64,000 bases of DNA from Natranaeroarchaeum sulfidigenes (GTDB lineage Archaea; Halobacteriota; Halobacteria; Halobacteriales; Natronoarchaeaceae), in NCBI RefSeq assembly GCF_017094485.1, contig NZ_CP064786.1, forward strand, positions 1,674,001 through 1,738,000, written 5' to 3'. Each line of letters starts with the position of its first letter. Positions within the stretch are counted from its first letter, which is position 1. The notes beneath the pieces were generated by a model. It saw only the letters and a list, made by a program, of their open reading frames with translations, searched no databases and was not told where the DNA came from. The translations under genes and the position numbers were made by a program. Below are positions 9,060 through 17,509 of this stretch, piece after piece.

Positions 9060-9355
9060 CCGACGAAGCCGCATCCGAGCCCGAAGAACAGTTTTCCGAG
9101 GACGAGGTCAGTGGCGGCTCGACCTTTTTCGAGGATATCGTCTTTATTACGGGAGAAGACCCCAACGCTGGCTCCTTTCTGCTGACCGTCGGAATTATCA
9201 CCTGTGTGTTCGTCGCCGCATTTCAGCTGACGCTCCCGGAACCGATCTCGAACCTCCTGACGGCAGCCGTCCTGGTCGTCGCCGTCATCAGCTTCCTTCT
9301 CGGCGCTATCCTCGATATGCTGGATTACTTCGATACGCCGAAACCGGGTCAGTAA
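9056..9355 (+). CDS. small membrane protein, acidic N-terminus and two TM helices
   Basis: This 99-residue protein has a strongly acidic N-terminal third (EPEEQFSEDEVSGG), then two hydrophobic helices at about 42-60 and 66-86, ending in the motif ILDMLDYFDTPKPGQ. It is translationally coupled to the preceding 80-residue membrane protein by a 4-bp overlap. No family name is assigned. Its last 50 or so coding bases recur in degenerate form at about 10520-10579, on the other side of the next gene. It therefore appears to be the intact copy of a partly duplicated gene end. Confidence 0.75.
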   Translation: MTDEAASEPEEQFSEDEVSGGSTFFEDIVFITGEDPNAGSFLLTVGIITCVFVAAFQLTLPEPISNLLTAAVLVVAVISFLLGAILDMLDYFDTPKPGQ

Positions 9356-9420
9356 CCGGGGAGGTGACTGTCACCGAGGTGAATCGGCAGAAGTAAGAAA
9401 AACCAGTCGGTGAGACGGTG

Positions 9421-10446
9421 TTACTCGACGTAGTTCTCCAGTGAGAGGGGCCTGTATCGCGGAGCAGGCAGCTCGTCGACAGTTACGTAGCCGGGGTCCG
9501 CCTGCAAGATGTCGGGGATCCGATTGACGATCTGTGTGCTAGTTCCGATCGCTGTGGGGGTATCCTCGTTCCGGACGTGGATCTCGGGGGTCCCCTCGAT
9601 CGTCCACTCGTTGATATCAGTTTCGCCAGGCTCGTATACTTTCGCTACCTCCTCGCCCACGAAGTCGATACCGTGATCGGTGCTTGCCTCTACAACGAAT
9701 CGAACCCCGACGACGTCGCCTTCCGGAATGGTCCTTCCAAGAGCATCGCTCTCGACGTCCGTCTCGGCGACCACTGGTTCGATGTCCTGAGTGACGGATG
9801 TCAGACTCACTCCGAGAGCTGCGATCTGTGATTCGATGTTCATCCGGAAGAAGCTCGGCGGCGCATCTCCGGCGTCGATTTCTGCCTGAACGTCTTCGAG
9901 CCTCTCGCCGGCGTAGTAGTGTTCTGCGAGTACTGGACCGTAATCGTCCAGGTTGAACCGACCGAGTCCCCGAATCGTGTCTATTTCCAGTGACGCCCCG
10001 GTCAACATGGTCACGAGGTTCACCCAGAAGATATCTTGATACCCAGCGCCGGTGATCGTCACCTCATTGTCCTGTGCGACTCTATCGAGTTTCGATGCCA
10101 GCTCCGGAGCCGTAGTCCAGGGGTACAGGGCTTCTTCCGAGGACGTAATCGCATTCACGCCGTGTCTGGCACACCGCTCGAGATGGGGCGCTACCGATTT
10201 CAGTGGGGTAGCTATCGCAACGGTCGCGATATCGGCACGCGTGTCATCGAACACAGCCTCTGGGTCGTCACGTACTTCGACCCCAAGCTCCCGATCGAAG
10301 CCGATGATTTCTCCCAGGTCCCGGCCCACCTTGTCCTCGTCAGCGTCGATAGCACCAACGATTTCCACTCCGTTGTGCAGCATGTACTCGGCGAGATCCT
10401 GTCCGGTTGATCCGACCCCGTACACGATTGCTCGAATTTTGCTCAT
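9421..10446 (-). CDS. NAD(P)-binding dehydrogenase of the dihydrodipicolinate reductase / 2,4-diaminopentanoate dehydrogenase type
   Basis: The 341-residue protein starts MSKIRAIVYGVGSTGQDLAEYM, a Rossmann GxGxxG fold, then carries the DapB-like motifs DADEDKVG and ATPLKSVAPHLERCARHG. The C-terminal half matches the pattern of enzymes related to 2,4-diaminopentanoate dehydrogenase (GAGYQDIFWVNL and GLGRFNLDDYG). Such proteins act on amines or amino acids with NAD(P)H; the substrate here is unknown. The frame is open upstream to 10542, but the Rossmann motif requires the ATG at 10446. The gene lies between an intact gene end (to 9355) and a degenerate copy of the same end (10520-10579), which suggests it arrived by insertion. 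Confidence 0.8.
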   Translation of the reverse strand: MSKIRAIVYGVGSTGQDLAEYMLHNGVEIVGAIDADEDKVGRDLGEIIGFDRELGVEVRDDPEAVFDDTRADIATVAIATPLKSVAPHLERCARHGVNAITSSEEALYPWTTAPELASKLDRVAQDNEVTITGAGYQDIFWVNLVTMLTGASLEIDTIRGLGRFNLDDYGPVLAEHYYAGERLEDVQAEIDAGDAPPSFFRMNIESQIAALGVSLTSVTQDIEPVVAETDVESDALGRTIPEGDVVGVRFVVEASTDHGIDFVGEEVAKVYEPGETDINEWTIEGTPEIHVRNEDTPTAIGTSTQIVNRIPDILQADPGYVTVDELPAPRYRPLSLENYVE

Positions 10447-10519
10447 GGTACAGTCACTCCTACGGCAAGAACAACCGATAGTGGACAGCCTCACTATGAG
10501 ACTATTTATGAACTGCCTC

Positions 10520-10579
10520 CGTCTCGGCACGATCCTCGACATGCTGGATGACTTCGATACGCCGAAACCGGGACAGTAG
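10520..10579 (+). pseudogene. degenerate duplicate of the 3' end of the 99-residue membrane protein gene
   Basis: The sequence encodes TILDMLDDFDTPKPGQ followed by a stop, against AILDMLDYFDTPKPGQ at the end of the gene at 9056-9355. DNA similarity continues a few bases past the stop (CAGTAGCCGGAGAAG versus CAGTAACCGGGGAGG). There is no start codon or 5' portion, so this is a remnant. It lies beyond the dehydrogenase gene, leaving that gene bracketed by the duplicated end. Confidence 0.7.
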
Positions 10580-10597
10580 CCGGAGAAGTCGGCCGCC

Positions 10598-11662
10598 TTA
10601 GTCGTCGTCAGCTGTCTGCGGAGTCGGGGCGTCTCGCGGGCCGCCCGCGTGGCCCTCGTGGGCGATCGCAGTAGCGAGCAGGTCTGGTGAGATAGCGGGG
10701 ACGTCCGCTTCAGTTACAGGCCCCTCACGTTCGATCTCGTCGGCCGACCGTGGGAACTCCCGGAGCTCCTTGTGAATCGCGATTCCCGCCTTCGCCCCCT
10801 GCCCCATCGCGACCGGGATCTGGTTGTGTCCCGGCGTCACGTCGCCGACCGCGAAGACCCCCTCGACGCTCGTCCGGCCGTGGTCGTCGACGTCGATCGT
10901 TCCGTCCTCGGTGAGTTCACAGCCCAGCGACTCGGCGAGATCGGTGTTGTAATCGGACCCATACATCGGGAAGCCACCGCGGTACTCCCGTCGCGTTCCG
11001 TCCTCGAACTCGAAGGCGTCCAGCCAGCCCGAATCGGAATCCTTCTCGATGCCAACCACGTCCTCGTGGACGACGTCGATGGGGTGATTTTCCAGCATCG
11101 TTGCTGTCTCCTCGCTCCAGGTCGGCTCCTCGCCCCGAGTCAGCAGGTCGACCTCGTCGGTGACGTTGAGCATGATCATTGCGACGTAGGCCGCCGAAGT
11201 ACTATGACCCATCACGTAGACCGGTTCATCGACGAACATGTACGCGTCACAGTGGAGACACCAGTGCAGACCGCGGCCAGTCCGGGGAAGGGGCGGGTCG
11301 GGACGCTCGTCGGAGAACCCGGTCGCAAGTGTGACCCGCTCCGCGAGAATCTCTCCGTCTCCCGTCGAGAGGCGGAACTGTCCATCATCGGTCTGCTCGG
11401 CGTCGGTGACAAAGCCCCGCTCGAAGTCGGCACCGTATGACCGTACCTGCTCGCGGGCAGTTTCGAGGAACTCATTGCCGGAGGTTGCCTCGGTCACGCC
11501 GATCACGTTGTGCGTGTCTGTCATCATGGCCGCCCGGCCACCACCGCGGTCGATTACAACGGTCTCGTGACCCAGTCGGGCACCGTACAGTGCGGTCGTC
11601 AGTCCGGCGGGGCCGCCCCCCACAACCGCGAGTTCGTACTCGTCGCCCTCGCTCGTACTCAT
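10598..11662 (-). CDS. thioredoxin-reductase-like FAD/NAD(P) oxidoreductase
   Basis: The 354-residue flavoprotein has the FAD-binding motif AVVGGGPAGLTTALYGARLG near the N-terminus, an NAD(P)-binding region beginning VYVMGHSTSA, and the C-terminal FAD motif VEGVFAVGDVTPG. Between them is the active-site pair HWCLHCDAY (CxxC), equivalent to the redox disulfide of thioredoxin reductases. The NAD(P) loop is atypical (GHSTSA in place of GxGxxA), so the reductant may differ from NADPH. A C-terminal extension of about 50 residues is haloarchaea-like. Either thioredoxin reductase or a relative such as a ferredoxin-dependent form fits. The ATG at 11662 (MSTSEGDEYEL) is chosen because the longer frame upstream is not conserved-looking. 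Confidence 0.85.
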   Translation of the reverse strand: MSTSEGDEYELAVVGGGPAGLTTALYGARLGHETVVIDRGGGRAAMMTDTHNVIGVTEATSGNEFLETAREQVRSYGADFERGFVTDAEQTDDGQFRLSTGDGEILAERVTLATGFSDERPDPPLPRTGRGLHWCLHCDAYMFVDEPVYVMGHSTSAAYVAMIMLNVTDEVDLLTRGEEPTWSEETATMLENHPIDVVHEDVVGIEKDSDSGWLDAFEFEDGTRREYRGGFPMYGSDYNTDLAESLGCELTEDGTIDVDDHGRTSVEGVFAVGDVTPGHNQIPVAMGQGAKAGIAIHKELREFPRSADEIEREGPVTEADVPAISPDLLATAIAHEGHAGGPRDAPTPQTADDD

Positions 11663-11795
11663 TACCCGCTCTAGCGGGTAGACCGGTATAAAGCTGCGTT
11701 CTCCGGAACGGCCTCTCGGACAGCCGAGACCGCCAGACGTGCACCCAACTGGGAACCGTCGGTAACTACAAATCCGATCGGTTACAAAAGCCGAT

Positions 11796-12218
11796 ATGAC
11801 AGTTCTCGTCGCAGTTGCCGACGACGAAGTCTCTGCGGGCGTCGTCGATGTCGCCAGCAAACTGGGGTCGTGTCTCGACGAGGAGCTGTACGTCGTTCAC
11901 CTCACGGAAAACGAATACGCAAATGCAGATGAACGACAGGTTCGGGACGACCTCCGGGAGCAGTTCGAGGGGAAAGACGTCGCGTTCGAGGTAGCGATCG
12001 AGCACATCAACCGGTCGGGACTGCGAACCAGCGCTGCCGTCGGCCGACAGCTCGCGGATCTCGCGGACGACGTCTCGATCAACCACGTCGTTATCGGCCA
12101 TCGCTCGAAGTCATGGCTGGGGAAGTTCACCGAGGGACATACCGCGCTCGTGGTCGCTGATGGCGTCGAGGTGCCGGTGACAGTCGTGCCCGAGGATCTG
12201 GATCGCTCGGTGTTGTAA
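11796..12218 (+). CDS. universal stress protein (UspA) domain protein
   Basis: This 140-residue single Usp domain has strand-1 motif TVLVAVADDE, central helix-strand-helix elements, and the C-terminal nucleotide-binding-type pattern NHVVIGHRSKSWLGKFTEGHTALVVADGVEVPVTVVP. That last stretch resembles the ATP-binding G-x2-G-x9-G(S/T) loop, but the glycine spacing is weak, so ATP binding is uncertain. Usp proteins are stress-linked and abundant in haloarchaea. ACTACAAAT about 27 bp upstream of the ATG may be the TATA element. The gene converges with the phosphatase that follows, with 2 bp between the stops. Confidence 0.85.
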   Translation: MTVLVAVADDEVSAGVVDVASKLGSCLDEELYVVHLTENEYANADERQVRDDLREQFEGKDVAFEVAIEHINRSGLRTSAAVGRQLADLADDVSINHVVIGHRSKSWLGKFTEGHTALVVADGVEVPVTVVPEDLDRSVL

Positions 12219-12220
12219 GA

Positions 12221-13042
12221 TCACCGTGCTCCGTCGATCTCTCCAGCCGCAGACAGGAGTTCCTCGTGCGCGTTGCCGTTCGATGCGACGACCCCGCGAC
12301 TTCGTGGAGTCCACGGTTCGCCATCGAGATCGGTAACCAGACCGCCAGCCCACTCGATCATTGCGACGCCCGCGACGGTGTCCCAGGCGTTTGTCTCGAC
12401 GTTCGTAATCACGCCCTCGATCGATCCGGCGGCGACCAAAGAGAGTGCTGCCTGCGCGCAGCCGACCCGTCTGAGATCCCCGAACCGGCGGACGATCGCG
12501 TCCGTCGCGGCCGCGTACTCGTCGCGCCGATCGCGCGGCCACCAGATCGTCGGGACGACCTGAAACGTCTCCGGGTCGGTCCGGTCGCTGACCGACACCG
12601 GTTCGCCGTTCCGCCGGACTCCTGCGGGCGTCCCGACGTACGTGTCACCCATCGCGGGCATGTCGTTGACCGCAGCGACCGGCTCGCCGTCAACGAGACA
12701 GGCGACACTCGTTGCCCACCGCCGGTTCTCCCGGACGAAGTTGTTCGTCCCGTCGATCGGATCGATGATCCAGACCGTCCCCGCGTCCGGCAACGTGCCG
12801 GTCGCGCTCTCCTCGCCGTAGATCGTGGCGTCGGGCATGGCCTCCCGGATCCGCGCCTCGACGGCGGCTTCCGCGTTTCGATCGGCCTCGGTGACCAGGT
12901 CGGTCTTGCCGGATTTTACCTCGACGTCGAGCGATCCTCTGAACGCTTCCGCAGCGACAGCGCTTCCCGCCGCCGCGCTCTCGCGGGTGATCTCGACCAG
13001 ACGTTCGCGATCGATGATCTCATCGTTCGGTGTTCGGTCCAT
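12221..13042 (-). CDS. inositol monophosphatase / fructose-1,6-bisphosphatase family enzyme
   Basis: The 273-residue protein shows all metal-binding motifs of the IMPase superfamily: GEES near residue 76, DPIDGTNNF near residue 93, and the C-terminal WD-x-VAG motif (NAWDTVAGVAMIEWAGG). In archaea this family dephosphorylates inositol-1-phosphate and often fructose-1,6-bisphosphate. Motifs alone cannot choose between substrates. It is well conserved with no missing residue, and its ATG at 13042 is the first in frame. Confidence 0.9.
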   Translation of the reverse strand: MDRTPNDEIIDRERLVEITRESAAAGSAVAAEAFRGSLDVEVKSGKTDLVTEADRNAEAAVEARIREAMPDATIYGEESATGTLPDAGTVWIIDPIDGTNNFVRENRRWATSVACLVDGEPVAAVNDMPAMGDTYVGTPAGVRRNGEPVSVSDRTDPETFQVVPTIWWPRDRRDEYAAATDAIVRRFGDLRRVGCAQAALSLVAAGSIEGVITNVETNAWDTVAGVAMIEWAGGLVTDLDGEPWTPRSRGVVASNGNAHEELLSAAGEIDGAR

Positions 13043-13109
13043 CGTTGTTGGTTCAGACGCCGGGGGTTTAGCCGTGGTGCTTTTTTTCGACCGGATGAGC
13101 GGCCCGCGT

Positions 13110-13655
13110 TCAGACGCGCTCGCGAAGTCGCGCCGCCCGGTCGAGAAACAGTTGCCGTGCCGCTCCGGGACGGCCCGGCGAAAGCTCGTGGGAGAGATCG
13201 GGCACCGGCTCCGGGGAGAACTCCGAGAGCAGCGTCTCGGCCTCGTACCGGAACAGCCGATCGTCCGCGTCCATCACAGCAGCCCACTGCTCGTCGGTGG
13301 GGGCCGGGACGTCGAGGCGCTCCCAGACGGCAGCGAGCATGTCGCGCTCGATCCGATCGTACTCCGGGAGCTCCCGTTTTACCGGGCGCGGGACATCGGT
13401 GATGTAGGCCTCGCTCGCGTCGTGAAAGAGCCCGTACAGCTGGACGATCGGGTCGTGATCTGCGAGTTCCCGGCTCACGTAGACGGCGTGGGTCGCAACC
13501 GAGTAGTAGAACCGACATTGCCCGGCGTACCGACAGGTGTTCGCCAGCCCGTGTGCGACGTCTTCGATGCGGATCATCGACGGCTCCGGGTTGAGCGGAT
13601 CGATGGCGAGCCCGGAGTACGTCTCAATGGCGCTCGTTCCCTCGAAGTTCGGCAT
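13110..13655 (-). CDS. HD-domain phosphohydrolase, YfbR-like
   Basis: This 181-residue protein has an HD domain with ligands in the segments YYSVATHAVYVSR (first His) and LFHDASEAYITDVPRPVK (HD pair). That order and the short length resemble the YfbR/5'-deoxynucleotidase group. The substrate is unproven, but it may act in nucleotide pool hygiene. I chose the ATG at 13655 (MPNFEGTS) over a TTG at 13679. A TTTAGT TATA-like element lies about 25 bp upstream on the minus strand. Confidence 0.82.
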   Translation of the reverse strand: MPNFEGTSAIETYSGLAIDPLNPEPSMIRIEDVAHGLANTCRYAGQCRFYYSVATHAVYVSRELADHDPIVQLYGLFHDASEAYITDVPRPVKRELPEYDRIERDMLAAVWERLDVPAPTDEQWAAVMDADDRLFRYEAETLLSEFSPEPVPDLSHELSPGRPGAARQLFLDRAARLRERV

Positions 13656-13769
13656 ACCGACGGGATCGGAGGGTGCCAACTAAAGCGTACCCATCGAGCG
13701 CAGTCGAAGCTGTTTTGCCCCCGGTGGCCCCACCTGTCGGCAGGACCCGAATACGGGTTGGACCACAGC

Positions 13770-14333
13770 ATGGCCGGAACCCCACTCGACGTCGATGCGA
13801 GACCCCGATCGGATGAGCCAGATGACACTGACCAGCCGTGGCTCGTCGTCCTCTGTGGGCTCCCGGGCGTGGGGAAATCCACCGTCGCGGAGTTCGTCGC
13901 GGAGCGCATCGACGCGAGGCGGCTCCGGACCGACGTGGTCCGCAAGGAGCTGTACGACGACCCCCAGTACACCGACGAGGAGATCGCGAGCGTCTACCGG
14001 GAGCTGTTCGAGCGCACCGAGACCGCAGTGAAAAGGGGCGAGTCGATCGTCCTCGATGGTACCTTCGCAGAGCGCAAGCGCCGACGCGCTGTCAGGGAGA
14101 TCGCCGCGGAATCGGAGGCGGCGTTTCGGCTCCTCGAAGTCGTCTGCGAGCGATCGGTCGCCGAGGAGCGGATCGCCGACCGGGGGGAGGGGATGAGCGA
14201 CGCCGATGTCGAGGTGTACCGGCAGTTCCGCGAGGAGTTCCACCCGATCGAGATGTACCACGTCGCGATCGACAACTCCGGGTCGGCAGCGGCGACCCGC
14301 GAGCAGGTGGCCCGGACGTTCCCCGAAAGCTAG
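13770..14333 (+). CDS. P-loop kinase-like ATP-binding protein (AAA_33 type)
   Basis: The 187-residue protein has Walker A GLPGVGKST at about residues 31-39, followed by a lid-type region and a conserved aspartate (SIVLDGTFAE) that in small-molecule kinases helps bind or activate the substrate. It belongs with the zeta-toxin/gluconate-kinase-like AAA_33 proteins of unknown substrate that are common in haloarchaea. The start at 13770 follows the divergent HD gene by about 115 bp. The first 22 residues are acidic and poorly structured. Confidence 0.8.
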   Translation: MAGTPLDVDARPRSDEPDDTDQPWLVVLCGLPGVGKSTVAEFVAERIDARRLRTDVVRKELYDDPQYTDEEIASVYRELFERTETAVKRGESIVLDGTFAERKRRRAVREIAAESEAAFRLLEVVCERSVAEERIADRGEGMSDADVEVYRQFREEFHPIEMYHVAIDNSGSAAATREQVARTFPES

Positions 14334-14351
14334 CCACTCGTTTCCCGGGAT

Positions 14352-15512
14352 CTAGCGCAGATCCAGCACGTCACGCGCGGCCTCGCCCACCTGTTCGGTC
14401 CGTTCTTCGGGACAGTAGACGCCGAGTCGCCAGCGGGCACGCTCGGCCATTCGGATGCCCCGGACTAGCTCCGACGCGTCTTCGAGGCGCTGGACGACGC
14501 CGTCGACGACGACGCTCGTGGAGGACTCCTTGAGACGCGGTCGATCCGGGATGTCGACGATCACATCGCCCGGGTCGATCCCTGCCGCCTCGGCGATTTC
14601 GTGCTCGGCCCGTCGCTGTTCCTCGTAGCCCACGTCGGCGGTCCCCGGCGGGACGTTCTCGATCCCCGTCCAGACGGCGCGCTTGTAGAGGTCGCGGTGT
14701 TCGAGTCGCTGCCCGAGCGCCGGGACGTGCTCGGCGAGTGCGACCAGCAGATCGTGATCGGCCATCCGCCGGAACTCGCCGATCTCGGCGTCGGATCGGT
14801 CTAGATACCGCTCGCAGGCCCGGTCGAGCATCGCGCCCGCGATCCGGGAGACGTGGTGGCGATAGACGACGGCGTTCATCAGCGCCCGCGAGTAAAGCAT
14901 CGACTCGGCCGTGGCGACGTTCCCCTCGCCGAGCACGAGCCGGCCGTTCTCCAGTCGGAGCTCCCGGACCAGCCGCCCGTGATCGATCGCGCCGTACGGA
15001 ACGCCGGTGTGGTGGGCGTCCCGGGTGAGGTAATCCATCCGGTCGACGTCGAGTTCACCGGAAACGAGCGCCCCGATATGTCCCTCTCCCTCGATGAGCG
15101 TAGCGACGCGCTCGGGATCGAGTTCGAGCCGTTCCAGCGCCTGACAGACCGGCCGATCCGGGTCGGTCAGGAGCCAGCCGACCTCGTCGTGATCTCGGCC
15201 GGTCCGGCGGTGAATTACGTCCTCGGTCTGGTGGCCGTAGGGCCCGTGGCCCACGTCGTGCAGCAGGGCGGCGGCGCGGAGGTGGTCCGCGGTGTCGGCG
15301 TCGACGTCGAGATACTCGATCGCGGTGTCGGCGAGGTGGTAGACGCCGAGGCTGTGCTCGAAGCGCGTGTGATTGGCAGCCGGGTAGACCAGCCGAACGG
15401 TAGAAAGCTGTTTGACGTTGCGAAGCCGCTGGACGGACGGCGTGTCGATCAGCGCCTCGGCGACTGGATCGAGCGCGATGTAGTCGTGGACGCTATCCTT
15501 GATCGGCTTCAT
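14352..15512 (-). CDS. HD-superfamily (dGTPase-like) metal-dependent phosphohydrolase
   Basis: This 386-residue protein begins MKPIKDSVHDYIALDPVA, the usual start of the SAMHD1-like HD family. The metal ligands are visible: H in HTRFEHSLGVY, HD in LLHDVGHGPYGHQTE, and D in ELDVDRMDYLTRDAHHTG. Such enzymes hydrolyse dNTPs or related nucleotides. The frame continues to an ATG at 15587 (25 extra residues, basic). I prefer 15512 because it begins the conserved motif, an AT-rich element lies 25-36 bp upstream, and it leaves room for the divergent acylphosphatase promoter. Confidence 0.85.
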   Translation of the reverse strand: MKPIKDSVHDYIALDPVAEALIDTPSVQRLRNVKQLSTVRLVYPAANHTRFEHSLGVYHLADTAIEYLDVDADTADHLRAAALLHDVGHGPYGHQTEDVIHRRTGRDHDEVGWLLTDPDRPVCQALERLELDPERVATLIEGEGHIGALVSGELDVDRMDYLTRDAHHTGVPYGAIDHGRLVRELRLENGRLVLGEGNVATAESMLYSRALMNAVVYRHHVSRIAGAMLDRACERYLDRSDAEIGEFRRMADHDLLVALAEHVPALGQRLEHRDLYKRAVWTGIENVPPGTADVGYEEQRRAEHEIAEAAGIDPGDVIVDIPDRPRLKESSTSVVVDGVVQRLEDASELVRGIRMAERARWRLGVYCPEERTEQVGEAARDVLDLR

Positions 15513-15595
15513 TGTCGGGTCGAAGGGCCCCCACTCCAATTCGTTTTCGGCTTGCTCCCGGCCCTTTTTTGATCGCCGCTGTCCCATGTCCGCTT

Positions 15596-15874
15596 ATGAC
15601 GGAACCAACCCGCGCACACGTGTTCGTCTCGGGCCGCGTCCAGGGCGTCTTCTACCGGGCGACGACAAAGGAAACCGCCGAAGGGAAGGGTGTCGACGGC
15701 TGGGTCCGCAACCTCGACGACGGCCGCGTCGAGGCAGTCTTCGAGGGCCCCGAGGACGCCGTCGAGGAGATGGTCGAGTGGTGTCACACCGGCAGCCCCG
15801 CCGCGAGCGTCGAGGACGTCGACGCGGAGTACGAGGAACCACAGGGAGAAGACGGGTTCCGTATTCGGCGGTGA
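15596..15874 (+). CDS. acylphosphatase
   Basis: This 92-residue protein carries the family core HVFVSGRVQGVFYRATT, whose R (in FYR) and the later N in WVRNLDDGRVEAVFEG are the conserved phosphate-binding and catalytic residues. It hydrolyses carboxyl-phosphate bonds. CCTTTTTTGAT about 25 bp upstream may be the promoter. The last codons and the stop lie inside a 29-bp tandem repeat, and the second repeat copy follows directly downstream. Confidence 0.92.
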   Translation: MTEPTRAHVFVSGRVQGVFYRATTKETAEGKGVDGWVRNLDDGRVEAVFEGPEDAVEEMVEWCHTGSPAASVEDVDAEYEEPQGEDGFRIRR

Positions 15875-15921
15875 GATGGCGTAAAGACGGCTTTCGGCGG
15901 TGAGATGCCGTAAAGACGGCT
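15864..15921. repeat. tandem 29-bp repeat, two copies, spanning the acylphosphatase stop codon
   Basis: Positions 15864-15892 and 15893-15921 are identical except for one G/C difference. Each begins TTCGGCGGTGAGATG and ends AAAGACGGCT. The first copy contains the last two sense codons and the TGA of the acylphosphatase. The near identity points to a recent slippage or duplication event. Confidence 0.85.
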
Positions 15922-15964
15922 ACACACCACGGATACAGTTTTCGAAGTGTATAGTTACAGAAGT

Positions 15965-15981
15965 TGTAGTGTGACACTACA
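15965..15981. promoter_or_regulatory. palindrome TGTAGTG-TGA-CACTACA upstream of nnr
   Basis: Perfect 7-bp arms surround a 3-bp spacer, in an AT-richer stretch about 85 bp upstream of the nnr ATG. A short direct repeat (TTCGAAGT) flanks it on both sides. The size suits a dimeric regulator site or a small hairpin. No regulator gene is adjacent, so its function is unknown. Confidence 0.4.
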
Positions 15982-16066
15982 GTATTCGAAGTAAGTAACT
16001 CGGCAGTCAAACAGCATCGACCCCATCTCCAGCATCGTTTTGTCGTCGGCCGCCGAAATCACCGAT

Positions 16067-17509
16067 ATGATCACGAGCGAGCGCATGGCCGCGGTGGACG
16101 TGAACGCAGAGGCGCTCGGCGTCCCGCGGAAACAGCTCATGGAGTCGAGCGGTAACGCGGTCGCACAGGCAATACGAGATATCGCCGAACCGGGCGCGCG
16201 AATCGCCGTCGTCGCCGGACGGGGAAATAATGGGGGGGATGCCTTCGTCGCCGCACGGTTTCTGGACGCATACGACCTCTCGGTTCACCTGCTGGGCCGG
16301 GCCGAGACGATCACCACCGACATCGCCCGCGAGAACTGGGGGGCACTCGAACGGGGCGAGTACGATATCGAGGAGGTTCGGGACTCGACCCAGCTATCGC
16401 TGCCAGACGCCGATGTCGTAATCGACGCGATGCTCGGCACGGGCGTCACGGGAGCGCTCAGAGAGCCCGCCGCGAGCGCCGCCGAGGCGATCAACGCGAG
16501 TGACGCAACGGTCGTCTCGGTCGATGTACCCTCTGGGATCGACGCCGATACCGGCGAGGCGGCGGGCGTCGCGGTCGAAGCCGACCACGTCGTGACGTTT
16601 CACGACGACAAACCCGGCCTGGAGGGGGTCGACGCCGACGTGACGGTCGCGGATATCGGCATTCCCGACGCCGCCGAGCTGTTCGTCGAGCGCGGCGACC
16701 TGCTCGCCCTGTCTCGCGATCCCCAGTCTCACAAGGGCGATCACGGCACCGTACTGGTGATCGGTGGCGGTCCCTACTCCGGTGCGCCAGCGCTTTCGGC
16801 GCAGGCGGCGTTCCGGGCCGGTGCGGATCTGGTCTACGTTGCGACGCCCGAGTCCGTCGCCGACGCGGTCGCGGGCTACTCCGAGAACCTGATCGTCGAG
16901 GCGCTGCCCGGCGACCGGCTCGCACCGGTCCACGTCGACACCTTGCTCGCGCTGGCCGAGGACGCCGACGCCGTGCTCGTCGGCCCCGGACTTGGCGACG
17001 CCGAGGGAAGCCTCGACGCAGTGGCCGGGTTCCTTGAATCCTACGCCGGACAGGCGGTCGTCGACGCCGATCCGCTCCGGATCGTTCCCGAGGTCGAGAC
17101 CGACGCCGACCTCGTCTGCACCCCACACCAGGGCGAACTGACGGCGATGGGTGGCCCGCGCGAGGACGACTGGCGCGACCGGGCTGACGCCGTCGAGTCC
17201 TTCGCCACGGAGGTCGGCGCGACCCTGCTGGTGAAGGGCGCATACGACGTGGTAAGCGACGGCGAGCGAACGCGTGTGAACCGGACAGGCAACCCCGGAA
17301 TGACGGTCGGCGGGACGGGCGATGTCCTCGCCGGGATCACCGCCGCGCTCGTCACGGCCCTCGACGACCCCGTGCAGGCGGCGGGGATCGCGGCGTACGC
17401 GAACGGCCGCGCCGGTGATTTCGCGGTCGAAGAACACGGTTACGGGCTGGTCGCGACCGACCTCCCGCCGCGTGTCGCCGAGGCGCTCTGGGGTGATCGG
17501 GATGAGTGA
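16067..17509 (+). CDS. nnr: bifunctional NAD(P)HX epimerase / ADP-dependent NAD(P)HX dehydratase
   Basis: This 480-residue fusion repairs hydrated NADH and NADPH. The N-terminal YjeF_N epimerase domain (about 1-215) has the NAGRGNNGGDAF-type motif (GRGNNGGDAFVAARFL), AMLGTGVTG and VDVPSGIDADTG. The C-terminal ribokinase-like dehydratase has HKGDHGTVLVIGGGPYSGAP, VGPGLG, and NPGMTVGGTGDVLAG. I take the ATG at 16067 (MITSERMAAVDVNAEALG); an in-frame TTG lies nine codons upstream. The stop overlaps the moaC start by 8 bp, so the two are co-translated. Confidence 0.92.
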   Translation: MITSERMAAVDVNAEALGVPRKQLMESSGNAVAQAIRDIAEPGARIAVVAGRGNNGGDAFVAARFLDAYDLSVHLLGRAETITTDIARENWGALERGEYDIEEVRDSTQLSLPDADVVIDAMLGTGVTGALREPAASAAEAINASDATVVSVDVPSGIDADTGEAAGVAVEADHVVTFHDDKPGLEGVDADVTVADIGIPDAAELFVERGDLLALSRDPQSHKGDHGTVLVIGGGPYSGAPALSAQAAFRAGADLVYVATPESVADAVAGYSENLIVEALPGDRLAPVHVDTLLALAEDADAVLVGPGLGDAEGSLDAVAGFLESYAGQAVVDADPLRIVPEVETDADLVCTPHQGELTAMGGPREDDWRDRADAVESFATEVGATLLVKGAYDVVSDGERTRVNRTGNPGMTVGGTGDVLAGITAALVTALDDPVQAAGIAAYANGRAGDFAVEEHGYGLVATDLPPRVAEALWGDRDE

